Shown here: positions 7,881-17,107 of the stretch, piece by piece
How the letters are laid out: the number at the start of each line of letters is the position of its first letter
How positions within the stretch are numbered: position 1 is the stretch's first letter
Assembly (NCBI RefSeq): GCF_026130545.1
Contig: NZ_JAMOIM010000008.1
Span: 89,038 to 153,037, forward strand
Reading direction: 5' to 3'
Source: Lichenifustis flavocetrariae
GTDB lineage: Bacteria; Pseudomonadota; Alphaproteobacteria; Rhizobiales; Beijerinckiaceae
DNA: 64,000 nucleotides
Notes under the pieces: model-generated
What the model saw: the letters and a program-made list of their open reading frames with translations, nothing else
The model's database searches: none
What the model was told of the DNA's origin: nothing
Translations under genes and position numbers: made by a program

Positions 7881-9317
7881 ATGTTCGATCTCGACCAGAT
7901 CTACCCACGCGACATGGTGGGGTATGGCCGCAATCCGCCAAAGCCGAACTGGCCGGGCCGTGGCCGCGTCGCCGTCCAATTCGTCATCAACTACGAGGAG
8001 GGCGGAGAGAACAACATCCTGCATGGGGACGCGGCCTCGGAGGCCTTCCTGTCGGAGATCGTCGGTGCTCAGCCCTGGCCGGGGCAGCGGCATGTCAATA
8101 TGGAATCGATCTACGAATACGGCTCCCGGGTGGGTTTTTGGCGTCTCTGGCGGATGTTCACGGCTCGCAAGATGCCGGTGACGGTCTACGCCGTCGCAAG
8201 CGCCATGGTGCGCAACCCGGAAGCGGTCGCGGCCATGAACGAGGCCGGATGGGAGATCGCCACACATGGTCTCAAATGGATCGACTACCGGAACCACACG
8301 ATCGAGGCCGAGCGGGCCGATATCGACGAGGCGATCGGCATCCACACAGCGGTGGCGGGAGCTCGGCCCCTTGGTCTCTACCAGGGTCGCACCTCCTCCC
8401 AGACCTTGCAGATCGGCGCCCAGGAAGGCGGATTCCTTTATCTCGCTGACACTTACGCCGACGAATTGCCCTATTGGCAGAGGATCTCCGGCCGGCAGCA
8501 GCTGATCGTGCCTTACACGCTCGACGCGAACGACATGCGCTTCGCGACGCCGCAAGGCTTCAACACGGGCGATCATTTCTTCGCCTATCTCAAGGACAGT
8601 TTCGACGTCCTCTATCGGGAAGGTGGAGAAGGGCACGGTGGCATGATGTCGATCGGCCTTCATTGCCGGCTTGTCGGGCGACCGGGCCGGGCGGCCGCCC
8701 TCGAACGCTTTCTCGACTATGTGCAATCGCACGAACACGCCTGGGTGGCGACGCGGCTCGGCATCGCGCGTCACTGGGTCAAGCATCATCCGCCAAAGGA
8801 AGGCTTCCGTCCAAGCCAGATGGGGCGTGCCTTGTTCGTCGAAGTCTTCGGCGGGATTTTCGAGCACACGCCCGCGGTGGCCGAGCGGGCCTATGCGGCT
8901 GGCATCTGGCCTTCGGAGGACACGACCGAAGGGTTGCATCGGGTGCTCGTGGCACAGATGCGCGCGATGTCTGCCGAGGACCAAGACGCCCTGATCAAGG
9001 CGCACCCCGATCTGGCGGGGCGCTTGGCCTTGGCGGGGGAGCTTACCGCGTCGTCGGCCGGCGAACAGGCCTCCGCAGGCCTCGATCGTCTGAGTACGGA
9101 CGAACTCCAACGCTTCACGACGCTCAACACGGCCTATCGCGAGAGGTTCGGGTTTCCATTCATCATCGCCGTGAAGGGAAAGAACAAGGCTGACATTCTG
9201 CAGAACTTCGAGGTGCGGCTCGCCAACACGGTCGTGGCGGAGCGAGCCGAAGCTCTGATGCAGATCGAGCGGATCGCGAGGTTGAGGCTCGACGCGATAC
9301 GGTTGGGCCAATCCTAA
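7881..9317 (+). CDS. puuE: Fusion of PuuE allantoinase and OHCU decarboxylase
   Basis: This 478-residue two-domain enzyme has an N-terminal PuuE-type (polysaccharide-deacetylase fold, metal-independent) allantoinase at about residues 1-305, with YPRDMVGYGRNPPKPNWPG, NYEEGGENNILHGD and YGSRVGFWR. The C-terminal part, about residues 320-475, is OHCU decarboxylase (UraD), with KAHPDLAGRLALAG and FGFPFIIAVKGKNKADIL. It would turn OHCU into S-allantoin and then allantoin into allantoate. This fusion is known in other proteobacteria. It is the last gene of the ureide operon and is convergent with the sugar dehydrogenase gene downstream. Confidence 0.93.
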   Translation: MFDLDQIYPRDMVGYGRNPPKPNWPGRGRVAVQFVINYEEGGENNILHGDAASEAFLSEIVGAQPWPGQRHVNMESIYEYGSRVGFWRLWRMFTARKMPVTVYAVASAMVRNPEAVAAMNEAGWEIATHGLKWIDYRNHTIEAERADIDEAIGIHTAVAGARPLGLYQGRTSSQTLQIGAQEGGFLYLADTYADELPYWQRISGRQQLIVPYTLDANDMRFATPQGFNTGDHFFAYLKDSFDVLYREGGEGHGGMMSIGLHCRLVGRPGRAAALERFLDYVQSHEHAWVATRLGIARHWVKHHPPKEGFRPSQMGRALFVEVFGGIFEHTPAVAERAYAAGIWPSEDTTEGLHRVLVAQMRAMSAEDQDALIKAHPDLAGRLALAGELTASSAGEQASAGLDRLSTDELQRFTTLNTAYRERFGFPFIIAVKGKNKADILQNFEVRLANTVVAERAEALMQIERIARLRLDAIRLGQS

Positions 9318-9391
9318 GGGTCCAGCGTAGCCTGTCTCCTCATCCGCGCTTCAATGACCCGAAGGCCAACTTTTGCCGGTCTTGTGTGGGT

Positions 9392-10339
9392 TCAGTCCAC
9401 AAACGCCTCGGTCTCCATCCGCCGCCCCACCATGAAGGCGTCGGCGACCAGTTGGAATGGTGCGGCGTCGATCAGGCTTTCGCGGCGTGACAGAAGGCCG
9501 GTAAAGCGACTGTAGATGGCTTCGTATTCCTCGGGGGTCTCCTCGACCACCGTCTGGCCATTGATGGCGAGCTTCGAACCACCCTTGGTCAGGTCGAAGA
9601 CTTCGCCGTCAGCCGTCTCGATGCGGAAGTTCCAGCTTTGCTCGCCTTCCTGCCGCCAGTCGAAAGCGGCCGTCAGGCGTTGCGCCGCAGGGTCGACCTC
9701 GGCAGCGCTGCGAAACACGAGATCGGCGGCGATCGGCATCATCTTGTTCGACGGTGTCGTCAGGGTGGCGCTGGTGACGAAGATCGGCGCCGGCATGATC
9801 TCGGTCAAAATCGATAGGGCGTTGATCCCTGGGTCAAACACCCCGAACCCTGCGGTTTCCCAGATCCATGCCTGATTGGGGTGCCAGCGCCGCACGTCTT
9901 CTTTCCAGGTGATCACGAGGCTCTTCAGCTTGCGGCCTGCCAATCGCTTGCGTGTCTCGGCGACGCCCGCATTGTATTGCGAGTGCCAGGTCGTGAAGAC
10001 GACGCGACCCTTGGTCCGGCCGTAGGCCGCAAGGTCGACGAGTTCCAGAGTCGTCGGGAATGGCGGCTTTTCGAGCATCACGTCGACGCCGGCATCGATC
10101 GCTTCGCGGGCAAGCGCGTAGCGAACGCTCGGCGGCGTGCAGATCGCCACGGCATCGAGGTCTGGCAGGGCGGCATAGAGTTCGGCGGCGGTGCGGAAGG
10201 TCGGCACACCCGGCTCCGTAATGCCGCGTTGGCTCACCACGGCGGCCAGCCGATAGTCCGGATTCTTGGCGATCACCGGCAGATGCTGGTCCTGAGCGAT
10301 CTTGCCGACGCCGATGATGGCAATGCTGGTCGGGGCCAC
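9392..10339 (-). CDS. Gfo/Idh/MocA oxidoreductase, likely D-galactose/L-arabinose 1-dehydrogenase
   Basis: This 315-residue NAD(P)-dependent dehydrogenase has the N-terminal Rossmann loop IIGVGKIAQDQHLP, the EKPPFPTTLELV catalytic-lysine region and a WKEDVRRWHPNQAWIWE...FGVFDPGINALSILTEI segment. The last closely matches bacterial galactose 1-dehydrogenases, which oxidise galactose, L-arabinose or D-fucose to lactones. I prefer the GTG at 10339 because AGGA lies seven bases upstream; a GTG at 10345 is an alternative. It lies 62 bases downstream of gbpR on the same strand, next to the ChvE sugar importer. That fits uptake followed by oxidation of the same sugars. Confidence 0.85.
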   Translation of the reverse strand: MAPTSIAIIGVGKIAQDQHLPVIAKNPDYRLAAVVSQRGITEPGVPTFRTAAELYAALPDLDAVAICTPPSVRYALAREAIDAGVDVMLEKPPFPTTLELVDLAAYGRTKGRVVFTTWHSQYNAGVAETRKRLAGRKLKSLVITWKEDVRRWHPNQAWIWETAGFGVFDPGINALSILTEIMPAPIFVTSATLTTPSNKMMPIAADLVFRSAAEVDPAAQRLTAAFDWRQEGEQSWNFRIETADGEVFDLTKGGSKLAINGQTVVEETPEEYEAIYSRFTGLLSRRESLIDAAPFQLVADAFMVGRRMETEAFVD

Positions 10340-10401
10340 GTGCACGTCCTTTGCGGGATGAAAGCTGCTCCTTCCCACACGAGACCAAGACGACGCAAGG
10401 C

Positions 10402-11394
10402 TCAACCCGAGGCTGCCTCACCGACGATGAAGTCGTAGAGCATCTGGGCCGCCGGCGAGAGAGCACGATTGCGCGCCGTGATGAGGCTGTAGGGTTGCAG
10501 GTTGATCTCGAAATCAACCGGCAGCACGTCGATCGCGCCATTGAGCCCCCGAGGGCTGTTCACGAAGGAGGCGACGTCGACGGCGATCGGTGCGATCGCA
10601 TCCGTCTGGGCCACCATGACCAGGGTCAGGAACGACGAGGAGGTGTTGAGAACCCGGTCCGGCAGGGCGATGCCGCGAGACAGGAACGCGGCTTCGAGTG
10701 TCCGCCGCAGCAGCGAGCCGCTCGGTTGGAACACCCAGTCGAACTCGGTGAGCTTCTCGATCGGCACCGGCGCGTGACGCATCAGCGGATGCCCGCGTCG
10801 CACGATCAGGCAAGCGCGCTCGATCCCGATCAACCGCGTCTGGAACAGTCGCGGACTGAGGTCGTCCGGGATGCGGCCGATGATGAAATCATAGCGCGAG
10901 GCCAGGAGTTCGCTCGCAAGAGTCGCGCTCGTGTCGACCTGGATATTGATTTCGAGTTTGGGAAAACGCTGCCGGATCCGCTTGATGGCCGGCACCGCCA
11001 GCGTGATCGAGGGCGCCGCGACGGTCCCCATGAAGACGCTGCCGCCCTGGCCGGTGCGCAGGTCGCCGATCTCCCGTTCCGCCTCACGGAGTTCAAGAAG
11101 GATCGATCGAGCGCGACGCGCGAAGGCTTTCCCGTAGGGTGTGAGGGCGACCCCTCTGGGAAGCCGGTCGCAGATTGGTGCCTGCAGTATCGCTTCGATT
11201 TCGGCGATCATCCGTGACGCGGCGGGCTGCGAAATGTTGAGCACATGCGCCGCCGTGCTGACTTGTCCACTGGCATCGAGCGCGGCCATCATGCGGAGAT
11301 GGTTGAATTTGAGTCCCGCCCGCAACAGACTCTCGGCCTGCGTCTCGGGCTCCCCTTCCAGAGGGTCAAAGGCTGGCGAATGGATCACAGCCAC
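10402..11394 (-). CDS. gbpR: LysR-type regulator, GbpR-like
   Basis: This 330-residue LysR-type activator has an HTH at about residues 30-88 (FNHLRMMAALDASGQVSTAA, then LNISQPAASRMIAEIE). The effector-binding domain follows. It is divergent from chvE, the arrangement of gbpR in Agrobacterium, where GbpR controls chvE in response to galactose, arabinose and fucose. The intergenic region carries a long perfect palindrome of LysR-box type. The protein has an N-terminal extension of about 28 residues before the HTH. The GbpR assignment rests on gene context as well as family. Confidence 0.82.
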   Translation of the reverse strand: MAVIHSPAFDPLEGEPETQAESLLRAGLKFNHLRMMAALDASGQVSTAAHVLNISQPAASRMIAEIEAILQAPICDRLPRGVALTPYGKAFARRARSILLELREAEREIGDLRTGQGGSVFMGTVAAPSITLAVPAIKRIRQRFPKLEINIQVDTSATLASELLASRYDFIIGRIPDDLSPRLFQTRLIGIERACLIVRRGHPLMRHAPVPIEKLTEFDWVFQPSGSLLRRTLEAAFLSRGIALPDRVLNTSSSFLTLVMVAQTDAIAPIAVDVASFVNSPRGLNGAIDVLPVDFEINLQPYSLITARNRALSPAAQMLYDFIVGEAASG

Positions 11395-11413
11395 ACCTCT
11401 TCGTGTCCAGCTT

Positions 11414-11439
11414 TAAGCATATCATGATTGATATGCTTA
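11414..11439. promoter_or_regulatory. Perfect 11-bp inverted repeat, probable GbpR operator
   Basis: TAAGCATATCA (11414-11424) and TGATATGCTTA (11429-11439) are exact reverse complements separated by TGAT. The site lies 20 bases from the gbpR start and about 200 bases upstream of chvE. A TTGACA hexamer at 11456-11461 is a possible -35 element for chvE. Confidence 0.7.
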
Positions 11440-11636
11440 GCAGCCGCAATCGTATTTGACAGTTATACCGGATCGCTTCAACAGTCGCGCAGTTGGCGGC
11501 GCCATTTCGGCGTTCCAATCTCACTTGACGTGCGGATCATTGGCGCGCACGAGAGGGCCGGACGACCTTGATAAGTATAAGAACATGCGACGCGCGCCGG
11601 ACCTCGCGACACGCATGCGATGGATGGGGAGATGTA

Positions 11637-12707
11637 ATGATCACCAAACGTATGTTTTCTGGCCTGATGCTCGGTGCGACGGCTCTTGTCGGTCTTTCCC
11701 TTTCGCCGGCCTTCGCGGCCAGCGGAGACATGATCGGCGTGGCCATGCCGACGAAATCGTCCGCACGCTGGATTGATGACGGCAACAACATCGTCGCGCA
11801 ACTGAAGGCCAAGGGCTACAACCCAGACCTGCAATATGCCGATGACGATATTCCGAACCAGCTCGCCCAGATCGAGAACATGGTGACGAAGGGGGCAAAG
11901 ATCCTGGTCATCGCATCGATCGATGGCACGACCCTCACGGACGTTTTGCAGAAGGCCGCCGACAAGGGCGTCAAGGTCATCGCCTACGATCGCCTGATCA
12001 AGGGTTCGCCGAACGTCGATTATTACGCGACCTTCGATAACTACAAAGTCGGTGTGCTCCAGGCGACGTCACTCGTGGACGCGCTCGGTCTGAAGGATGG
12101 CAAGGGTCCCTTCAACATCGAACTGTTCGGCGGTTCGCCCGACGATAACAACGCCTTCTTCTTCTACAATGGCGCCATGTCGGTGCTGCAGCCCTATCTC
12201 GACAGCAAAAAGCTCGTCGTGCAGTCGGGCCAGATGGGCATGGACAAGGTCTCGACCCTGCGTTGGGATCCGGCCGTGGCCCAGGCCCGCATGGATAACC
12301 TGCTGTCCGCCTACTACACCGGCAAGCATGTCGATGCGGTGCTCTCACCCTACGACGGCCTCTCGATCGGCATCATCTCCTCGCTGAAGGGCGTGGGCTA
12401 TGGCTCCGGTGATATGAAGATGCCCTACGTGAGCGGCCAGGATTGCGAAGTGCAGTCGATCAAGTCGATTATCGCGGGCGAGCAATATTCCTCGATCTTC
12501 AAGGATACACGTGACCTCGCCAAGGTCACCGTGGCCATGATCGACGCGATGGAAAACGGCAAGACACCCGAGGTCAACGACACCAAGACCTACAACAACG
12601 GCAAGAAGGTGGTTCCCTCCTATCTGCTGACCCCGGTGGTCGTGACCAAGGCCAATTGGAAGGCGGCTCTGATCGATACGGGCTACTACAAGGCCAGCCA
12701 GTTCTAA
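11637..12707 (+). CDS. chvE: Multiple sugar-binding periplasmic protein ChvE
   Basis: This 356-residue periplasmic binding protein has a clear Sec signal peptide (about residues 1-27, ending SPAFA). The mature part begins with the periplasmic-binding type 1 fold ([17 protein letters not shown]) and contains [23 protein letters not shown] and [29 protein letters not shown]. These match ChvE/xylose-binding proteins of about 354 residues. It binds galactose, arabinose, xylose or related aldoses and delivers them to GguAB; in Agrobacterium it also signals through VirA. I start at the ATG at 11637, which opens the signal peptide. Confidence 0.93.
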   Translation: MITKRMFSGLMLGATALVGLSLSPAFAASGDMIGVAMPTKSSARWIDDGNNIVAQLKAKGYNPDLQYADDDIPNQLAQIENMVTKGAKILVIASIDGTTLTDVLQKAADKGVKVIAYDRLIKGSPNVDYYATFDNYKVGVLQATSLVDALGLKDGKGPFNIELFGGSPDDNNAFFFYNGAMSVLQPYLDSKKLVVQSGQMGMDKVSTLRWDPAVAQARMDNLLSAYYTGKHVDAVLSPYDGLSIGIISSLKGVGYGSGDMKMPYVSGQDCEVQSIKSIIAGEQYSSIFKDTRDLAKVTVAMIDAMENGKTPEVNDTKTYNNGKKVVPSYLLTPVVVTKANWKAALIDTGYYKASQF

Positions 12708-12718
12708 GATAGCCAGAA

Positions 12719-12745
12719 AGGCCGGCGTGCAACGCGCGCCGGCCT
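12719..12745 (+). terminator. Hairpin between chvE and gguA
   Basis: AGGCCGGCG (12719-12727) and CGCCGGCCT (12737-12745) form a perfect 9-bp stem with a 9-base loop, 12 bases after the chvE stop. No T run follows. It probably protects the chvE message or attenuates read-through into gguA. Confidence 0.5.
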
Positions 12746-12799
12746 GCGTGTTCCAGCTCGGCCCCCGTATCGGGCCAATCCTCCTGAAAGCGTGCGTAG

Positions 12800-14332
12800 A
12801 TGGCGGCCATCCTCGAAATGCGGGGAATCACAAAGACGTTTCCTGGCGTCAAGGCGCTCGATAACGTGAACCTGAAGGTTGAGCCGGGCGAGATCCACGC
12901 CCTGGTAGGTGAGAATGGTGCCGGCAAATCGACGCTGATGAAGGTGTTGAGCGGTGTCTATCCCTTTGGTTCTTACGAAGGTGAAATCTTTTACGAAGGG
13001 CAGCTCAGCAAGTTTCGCGATATCGCCGAAAGCGAGCATGTCGGCATCATCATCATCCACCAGGAACTGGCCCTGGTTCCGCTGCTCTCCATCGCGGAAA
13101 ATATCTTTCTCGGCAACGAGACGTCCAGGTTCGGCGTGATCGATTGGGATCAGGCCTTCGCTCGAACACGCGACCTGCTCAAGACCGTCGGGCTCGACGA
13201 GAATCCCGAGACTCTCATCACCAATATCGGTGTCGGCAAGCAGCAGCTGGTCGAGATCGCCAAAGCTTTGTCCAAGAAGGTCAAGCTGCTGATCCTCGAT
13301 GAGCCCACCGCCAGCCTGAGCGAAAAGGACAGCGACGCGCTCCTGTCGCTGCTTCTGAACTTCAAGAAGCAAGGTATTTCGTCGATCCTGATCTCGCACA
13401 AGCTGAACGAGATCTCGAAGGTCGCGGACCAGATCACCATCCTGCGCGATGGCACCACGGTCGAAACGCTCAATTGTCATACGACCGAGATCAACGAAGA
13501 CCGTATCATCCAGGGCATGGTCGGGCGCGACATGGCGCACCGGTATCCACCACGGACGCCGAAGATCGGCGAGACCCTGCTCGAAGTGAAGAGCTGGAAC
13601 GCCCATCACCATCTTCATGCCGACCGTCTGGTCGTGAAGAACATCAATTTCACCGTGCGCAAGGGCGAGATCGTGGGCATCGCCGGACTCATGGGCTCGG
13701 GCCGAACCGAACTCGCCATGAGCATCTTCGGTCGGGCTTATGGTCAGGGCATCAGCGGCACTGTGCGGATGAACGGCAAGGATGCTGACGTTTCGACCAT
13801 CAACAAGGCGATCGAAGCCGGCATCGCCTATGTTACGGAAGATCGGAAGCAGCTCGGTCTCGTGCTCGACGAGAACATCACCAAGAACACGACGCTCGCC
13901 AACCTGCCTGGCGTCTCGACCGCGATGGTGATCGACGAAGACAAGGAATACGGCGTCGCCAGCGACTATCGGACCAAGATGCGCATCCGGTCATTCGGTG
14001 TGGCGCAGCAGACCGTCAACCTGTCGGGCGGCAATCAGCAGAAGGTGGTGTTGAGCAAATGGCTGTTCACCGAGCCGCAGATCCTCATTCTCGATGAGCC
14101 GACACGCGGCATCGATGTCGGCGCCAAATACGAGATCTATGCGATCATCAACGAGCTCGCCGATCAGGGGCGTGGCGTGTTGATGATCTCCTCCGAAATG
14201 CCCGAACTCCTGGGCATGTGCGATCGGATCTATGTGATGAACGAGGGCAAGTTCGTCGGTGAGTTCCCGGCGGCGGAAGCCTCCCAAGAAACTATCATGC
14301 GCGCGATCATGCGGTCGAAGGAGCTCCACTGA
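12800..14332 (+). CDS. gguA: Sugar ABC transporter ATPase GguA
   Basis: This 510-residue ATPase has two tandem ABC domains of the RbsA/XylG/MglA type. The first Walker A is GENGAGKST (residues 37-45), with [15 protein letters not shown] as Walker B. The second domain has the usual variant loop [10 protein letters not shown], a [15 protein letters not shown] signature and [14 protein letters not shown]. It energises uptake of sugars bound by ChvE. The gene follows chvE by 92 bases with a hairpin between them, and its stop overlaps the gguB start by one base. Confidence 0.94.
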   Translation: MAAILEMRGITKTFPGVKALDNVNLKVEPGEIHALVGENGAGKSTLMKVLSGVYPFGSYEGEIFYEGQLSKFRDIAESEHVGIIIIHQELALVPLLSIAENIFLGNETSRFGVIDWDQAFARTRDLLKTVGLDENPETLITNIGVGKQQLVEIAKALSKKVKLLILDEPTASLSEKDSDALLSLLLNFKKQGISSILISHKLNEISKVADQITILRDGTTVETLNCHTTEINEDRIIQGMVGRDMAHRYPPRTPKIGETLLEVKSWNAHHHLHADRLVVKNINFTVRKGEIVGIAGLMGSGRTELAMSIFGRAYGQGISGTVRMNGKDADVSTINKAIEAGIAYVTEDRKQLGLVLDENITKNTTLANLPGVSTAMVIDEDKEYGVASDYRTKMRIRSFGVAQQTVNLSGGNQQKVVLSKWLFTEPQILILDEPTRGIDVGAKYEIYAIINELADQGRGVLMISSEMPELLGMCDRIYVMNEGKFVGEFPAAEASQETIMRAIMRSKELH

Positions 14333-15555
14333 TGAGCCGGATCACAGCCGAGGAAGGTTTGAAACCCGCAACCGGCGTGCCGGTGGCCAAGACCGACCCC
14401 GATGCGCCGGGTTGGCGCGGTCTACTGAAGAAGGGCAACTTCCGCGATTACGGGCTGATGATCGCGCTCGTGCTGATCATGCTCTTCTTCGAATACACGA
14501 CCCATGGCGTGCTGTTCCAGCCGCTCAACCTGACCAACCTCATCCTGCAGAACAGCTACGTCGTCGTCATGGCGCTCGGCATGCTGCTGGTCATCGTGGC
14601 CGGACATATCGATCTGTCGATCGGTTCGCTGGTCGGTTTTGTCGGCGCCCTCGCGGCTGTCCTGATGGTGAATTACAACGTCAACTACGCGCTCGCGACC
14701 ATTATGTGCCTCGCGGTGGGTGGCTTGATCGGCGCCTCGCAAGGCTATTTCATCGCCTATCTCAAAATTCCGAGCTTCATCGTCACGCTTGCCGGCATGC
14801 TGGTGTTCCGTGGGCTTACCCTGGCTGTTCTGCAGGGCGCCTCAGTCGGACCGTTTCCGGATTTCTTTCAGCTCTTGTCCAAGGGCTTCATTCCCAAGCT
14901 TAACGGCTTCGACCTCTCGTTGCCCATCGCGGCGGTCCTGTGGCTCATTCTCGTGGGCACGGGATGGCGGCGTTTGTCGAACCAGCGCAAGCACGGCGTG
15001 GTCGCTGAATCTGTGGGCTCATTCCTGATCAGGAACGGGGTCATCGGATTGGTCTTGTTCGGTTTCGCGTTTCAGATGACCCAGTATCGCGGCCTTCCGA
15101 ACGTGCTCATCATCATGTTCGTGCTGATCATGCTGTATCGCTTCGTGACCAACAAGACGACGATCGGACGGCGGATCTATGCGCTTGGCGGCAACGTCAA
15201 GGCGGCCAAGCTTTCCGGGATCAAGACCGAGCGGCTGACATTTCTGACCTTCGTCAACATGGGCGTCCTCGCGGGCCTCGCGGGTATGATCTTCGCGGCC
15301 CGTCTGAACACCGCGACTCCAAAAGGTGGCGTCGGCTTCGAACTCGACGTGATCGCGGCGTGCTTCATTGGCGGTGCCTCTGCGGCGGGCGGCGTCGGCA
15401 AGGTAACCGGCGCTGTGATCGGGGCATTCATCATCGGCGTGATGAACAACGGTATGTCGATCATGGGCATTGGCATCGATTACCAGCAGGTCATCAAGGG
15501 TCTGGTGTTGCTGGCGGCCGTCTGCCTCGACGTCTACAATAAGAACAAGGCCTGA
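14332..15555 (+). CDS. gguB: Sugar ABC transporter permease GguB
   Basis: This 407-residue inner-membrane permease of the AraH/RbsC/XylH type has about ten hydrophobic segments. It carries the conserved LGMLLVIVAGHIDLSIGSLVGF and YALGGNVKAAKLSGI loops, the latter being the ATPase contact region. Its ATG overlaps the gguA TGA, so the two are translationally coupled. It completes the ChvE-GguAB importer. No gguC-type gene follows, unlike in Agrobacterium. Confidence 0.93.
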   Translation: MSRITAEEGLKPATGVPVAKTDPDAPGWRGLLKKGNFRDYGLMIALVLIMLFFEYTTHGVLFQPLNLTNLILQNSYVVVMALGMLLVIVAGHIDLSIGSLVGFVGALAAVLMVNYNVNYALATIMCLAVGGLIGASQGYFIAYLKIPSFIVTLAGMLVFRGLTLAVLQGASVGPFPDFFQLLSKGFIPKLNGFDLSLPIAAVLWLILVGTGWRRLSNQRKHGVVAESVGSFLIRNGVIGLVLFGFAFQMTQYRGLPNVLIIMFVLIMLYRFVTNKTTIGRRIYALGGNVKAAKLSGIKTERLTFLTFVNMGVLAGLAGMIFAARLNTATPKGGVGFELDVIAACFIGGASAAGGVGKVTGAVIGAFIIGVMNNGMSIMGIGIDYQQVIKGLVLLAAVCLDVYNKNKA

Positions 15556-15560
15556 GCCAT

Positions 15561-15587
15561 CGATCTGGCGGCACCGTCGCCGGATCG
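15561..15587. terminator. Hairpin between convergent gguB and atzH/hpxZ-like gene
   Basis: CGATCTGGCG (15561-15570) pairs with CGCCGGATCG (15578-15587) with one G-T wobble and a 7-base loop. It lies just after the gguB stop and before the convergent minus-strand gene. There is no T run, so it is a likely but unproven terminator. Confidence 0.4.
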
Positions 15588-15617
15588 GAACGGAGGCAAA
15601 GCGGCCCGGCTTCGCGC

Positions 15618-16001
15618 TTAGCCTTCTGCGATGAGACTGACGTGGGCGGCCACCACGCGCCAGCCCTCCGGCATGCGCGCCCACGTCTGCATCTGCCGCC
15701 CGACTTTGCCCGGCGTGGCTTTGCGGCGGAACAGGGTCGAGCAGGTCGCGAAGTCGCGGCCAAAGGTGGTGATCACGGTGCGGTCGAGCATGCGGGTAAG
15801 GCCTGCGGGAGAACGGCCGGCCCGAAACGCTTCGATCTCGGCAAACCCGTAGAGGTTCTCGCCACCACCATAGCGGATGGTCCTCGTGTCACGCCAGAAC
15901 AGCGCGTCGAGTGTGACGATGTCATTCGTCACCAGCGCCGTCTCATAGCGCGCGAAAGCGGCCTCGACTTCGCTGAGAGTCTCAGGGTCGTTTACAATCA
16001 T
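15618..16001 (-). CDS. hpxZ: AtzH/HpxZ family (DUF3225, SnoaL-like) protein
   Basis: This 127-residue SnoaL-fold protein of the AtzH-like family matches the HpxZ/AtzH pattern: FARYETALVTNDIVTLDALFW, TIRYGGGENLYGFAEI and AHVSLIAEG. Tyr19 and Arg43 have the same 24-residue spacing as Tyr22 and Arg46, which I recall as needed for catalysis in Pseudomonas AtzH. AtzH is reported to convert 1,3-dicarboxyurea, the AtzE product, to allophanate; HpxZ is linked to oxalurate use. The AtzG/AtzE partners are encoded 10 kb downstream on the other strand. It is divergent from the GntR gene and may share its control. Confidence 0.85.
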   Translation of the reverse strand: MIVNDPETLSEVEAAFARYETALVTNDIVTLDALFWRDTRTIRYGGGENLYGFAEIEAFRAGRSPAGLTRMLDRTVITTFGRDFATCSTLFRRKATPGKVGRQMQTWARMPEGWRVVAAHVSLIAEG

Positions 16002-16204
16002 GGATCAATCCCCGTTGGAGCCGGATCGCGCTAGATGGCGCATGCCTTGCTTAGAGCGTGCCTGAACCTTTCAGATCCTTCACCCGGAAAAGAATCGGGT
16101 TCGCTTGCCGCGCATCATCTCGCATCAAAACCTGCAAGCGGTTCACGCCATTTCCCCTCTAGCAACTTCGGCACCATTCACCAGGATTGCAAAGCAAGAC
16201 CAAC

Positions 16205-16909
16205 ATGCCGCGTGCCAACGGGAAACTCACCAAAACGCAGGAGATCTACAACGCGATCGCGGCCGATATCGCCCGTTGTACCCTCCAACCGGGTGCCTCC
16301 CTCGACGAGACTGTAATTGCGCGCTTGTACCAAACGTCGCGCACGCCGGTACGGGAGGCGCTACGGCAACTCGAAACCGCCGGCCTGGTGGAAGCCCGGC
16401 CTCACCGTGGCGCGCGCGTCGCAGACATTTCGGAGCGGCAACTCGACGAGACATTCGCGGTGATGGCTGAACTTGAGGCCCTTTGCGCGCGCTGGGCTAG
16501 CTTTGCCATGACGTCGGCTGAGCGGGTTGAACTGCAAAGCATCCATGACTCGGCCGCCCCGCTGGTGCAAAACGGTGATCGCGAAGCCTACATCGAAGCC
16601 AACGATCGATTCCACAGCGCCATTTATGCAGGGGCACATAACGCCTGTCTCAGCGATCTTACCCGAGGCATCCGTCAACGCGTCGCGCCGTTCCGCCGGG
16701 CGCAATTCGACAAGCCTGAGCGTCTCGCAAAGTCGCACGCAGAACATGGACGGGTCGTCCATGCCATTCAACGCGCCAATGGGGCGATGGCCTATATGGA
16801 AATGAGGGCGCACATCGTTGTGGTGCGGACGGCCGCCGAGGATGTCGCGCAAGGCGATGGACACGCTCCAATCCTTCAACCGCGGAGGAAGAAGCTCGAC
16901 CAAGGTTGA
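16205..16909 (+). CDS. GntR-family (FadR/FCD type) regulator
   Basis: This 234-residue regulator has an N-terminal winged HTH (about residues 11-75; YQTSRTPVREALRQLETAGLVEARPHRGARV is the recognition part) and an FCD-type all-helical effector domain to about residue 215, with MAELEALCARWA, NDRFHSAIYAGAHN and H-E-H residues that could bind a metal. I start at the ATG at 16205; an upstream TTG at 16187 is less likely. It heads the transporter and amidohydrolase gene run, and two copies of a TTGCATGCAA palindrome lie between it and the first transporter gene. It is therefore the likely local regulator. Confidence 0.88.
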   Translation: MPRANGKLTKTQEIYNAIAADIARCTLQPGASLDETVIARLYQTSRTPVREALRQLETAGLVEARPHRGARVADISERQLDETFAVMAELEALCARWASFAMTSAERVELQSIHDSAAPLVQNGDREAYIEANDRFHSAIYAGAHNACLSDLTRGIRQRVAPFRRAQFDKPERLAKSHAEHGRVVHAIQRANGAMAYMEMRAHIVVVRTAAEDVAQGDGHAPILQPRRKKLDQG

Positions 16910-16931
16910 TTAAGAAGGATGCATTTGGTGC

Positions 16932-16945
16932 CGATTGCATGCAAT
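16932..16945. promoter_or_regulatory. Palindromic site 1, candidate GntR operator
   Basis: CGATTGCATGCAAT holds the perfect palindrome ATTGCATGCAAT (16934-16945), 24 bases after the GntR stop. The 13-mer CGATTGCATGCAA recurs exactly at 17122-17134. Size and symmetry fit FCD-type GntR operators. Confidence 0.5.
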
Positions 16946-17107
16946 TGCCTGAAAGTTGAGGCCGGGAACCTGCGAATTGCAAGGCCATTCCGTGTCATAG
17001 ATCCGTTCGCGGCCAAGCACATTCGCCCGTTGACCGCGCCCGATCTTCGAGCCTGTGCACGACGCACGGCAGGAAGCGGGGATCAGGTAATTTCTCCCCC
17101 GATTTAG

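Noticed and set aside
7860..9311. Minus-strand open frame of 483 codons opposite the allantoinase fusion
   Set aside because: It mirrors the codon periodicity of the strongly supported puuE-uraD fusion, has no recognisable domain, and is His/Arg/Pro-rich as expected for a GC-rich shadow frame.
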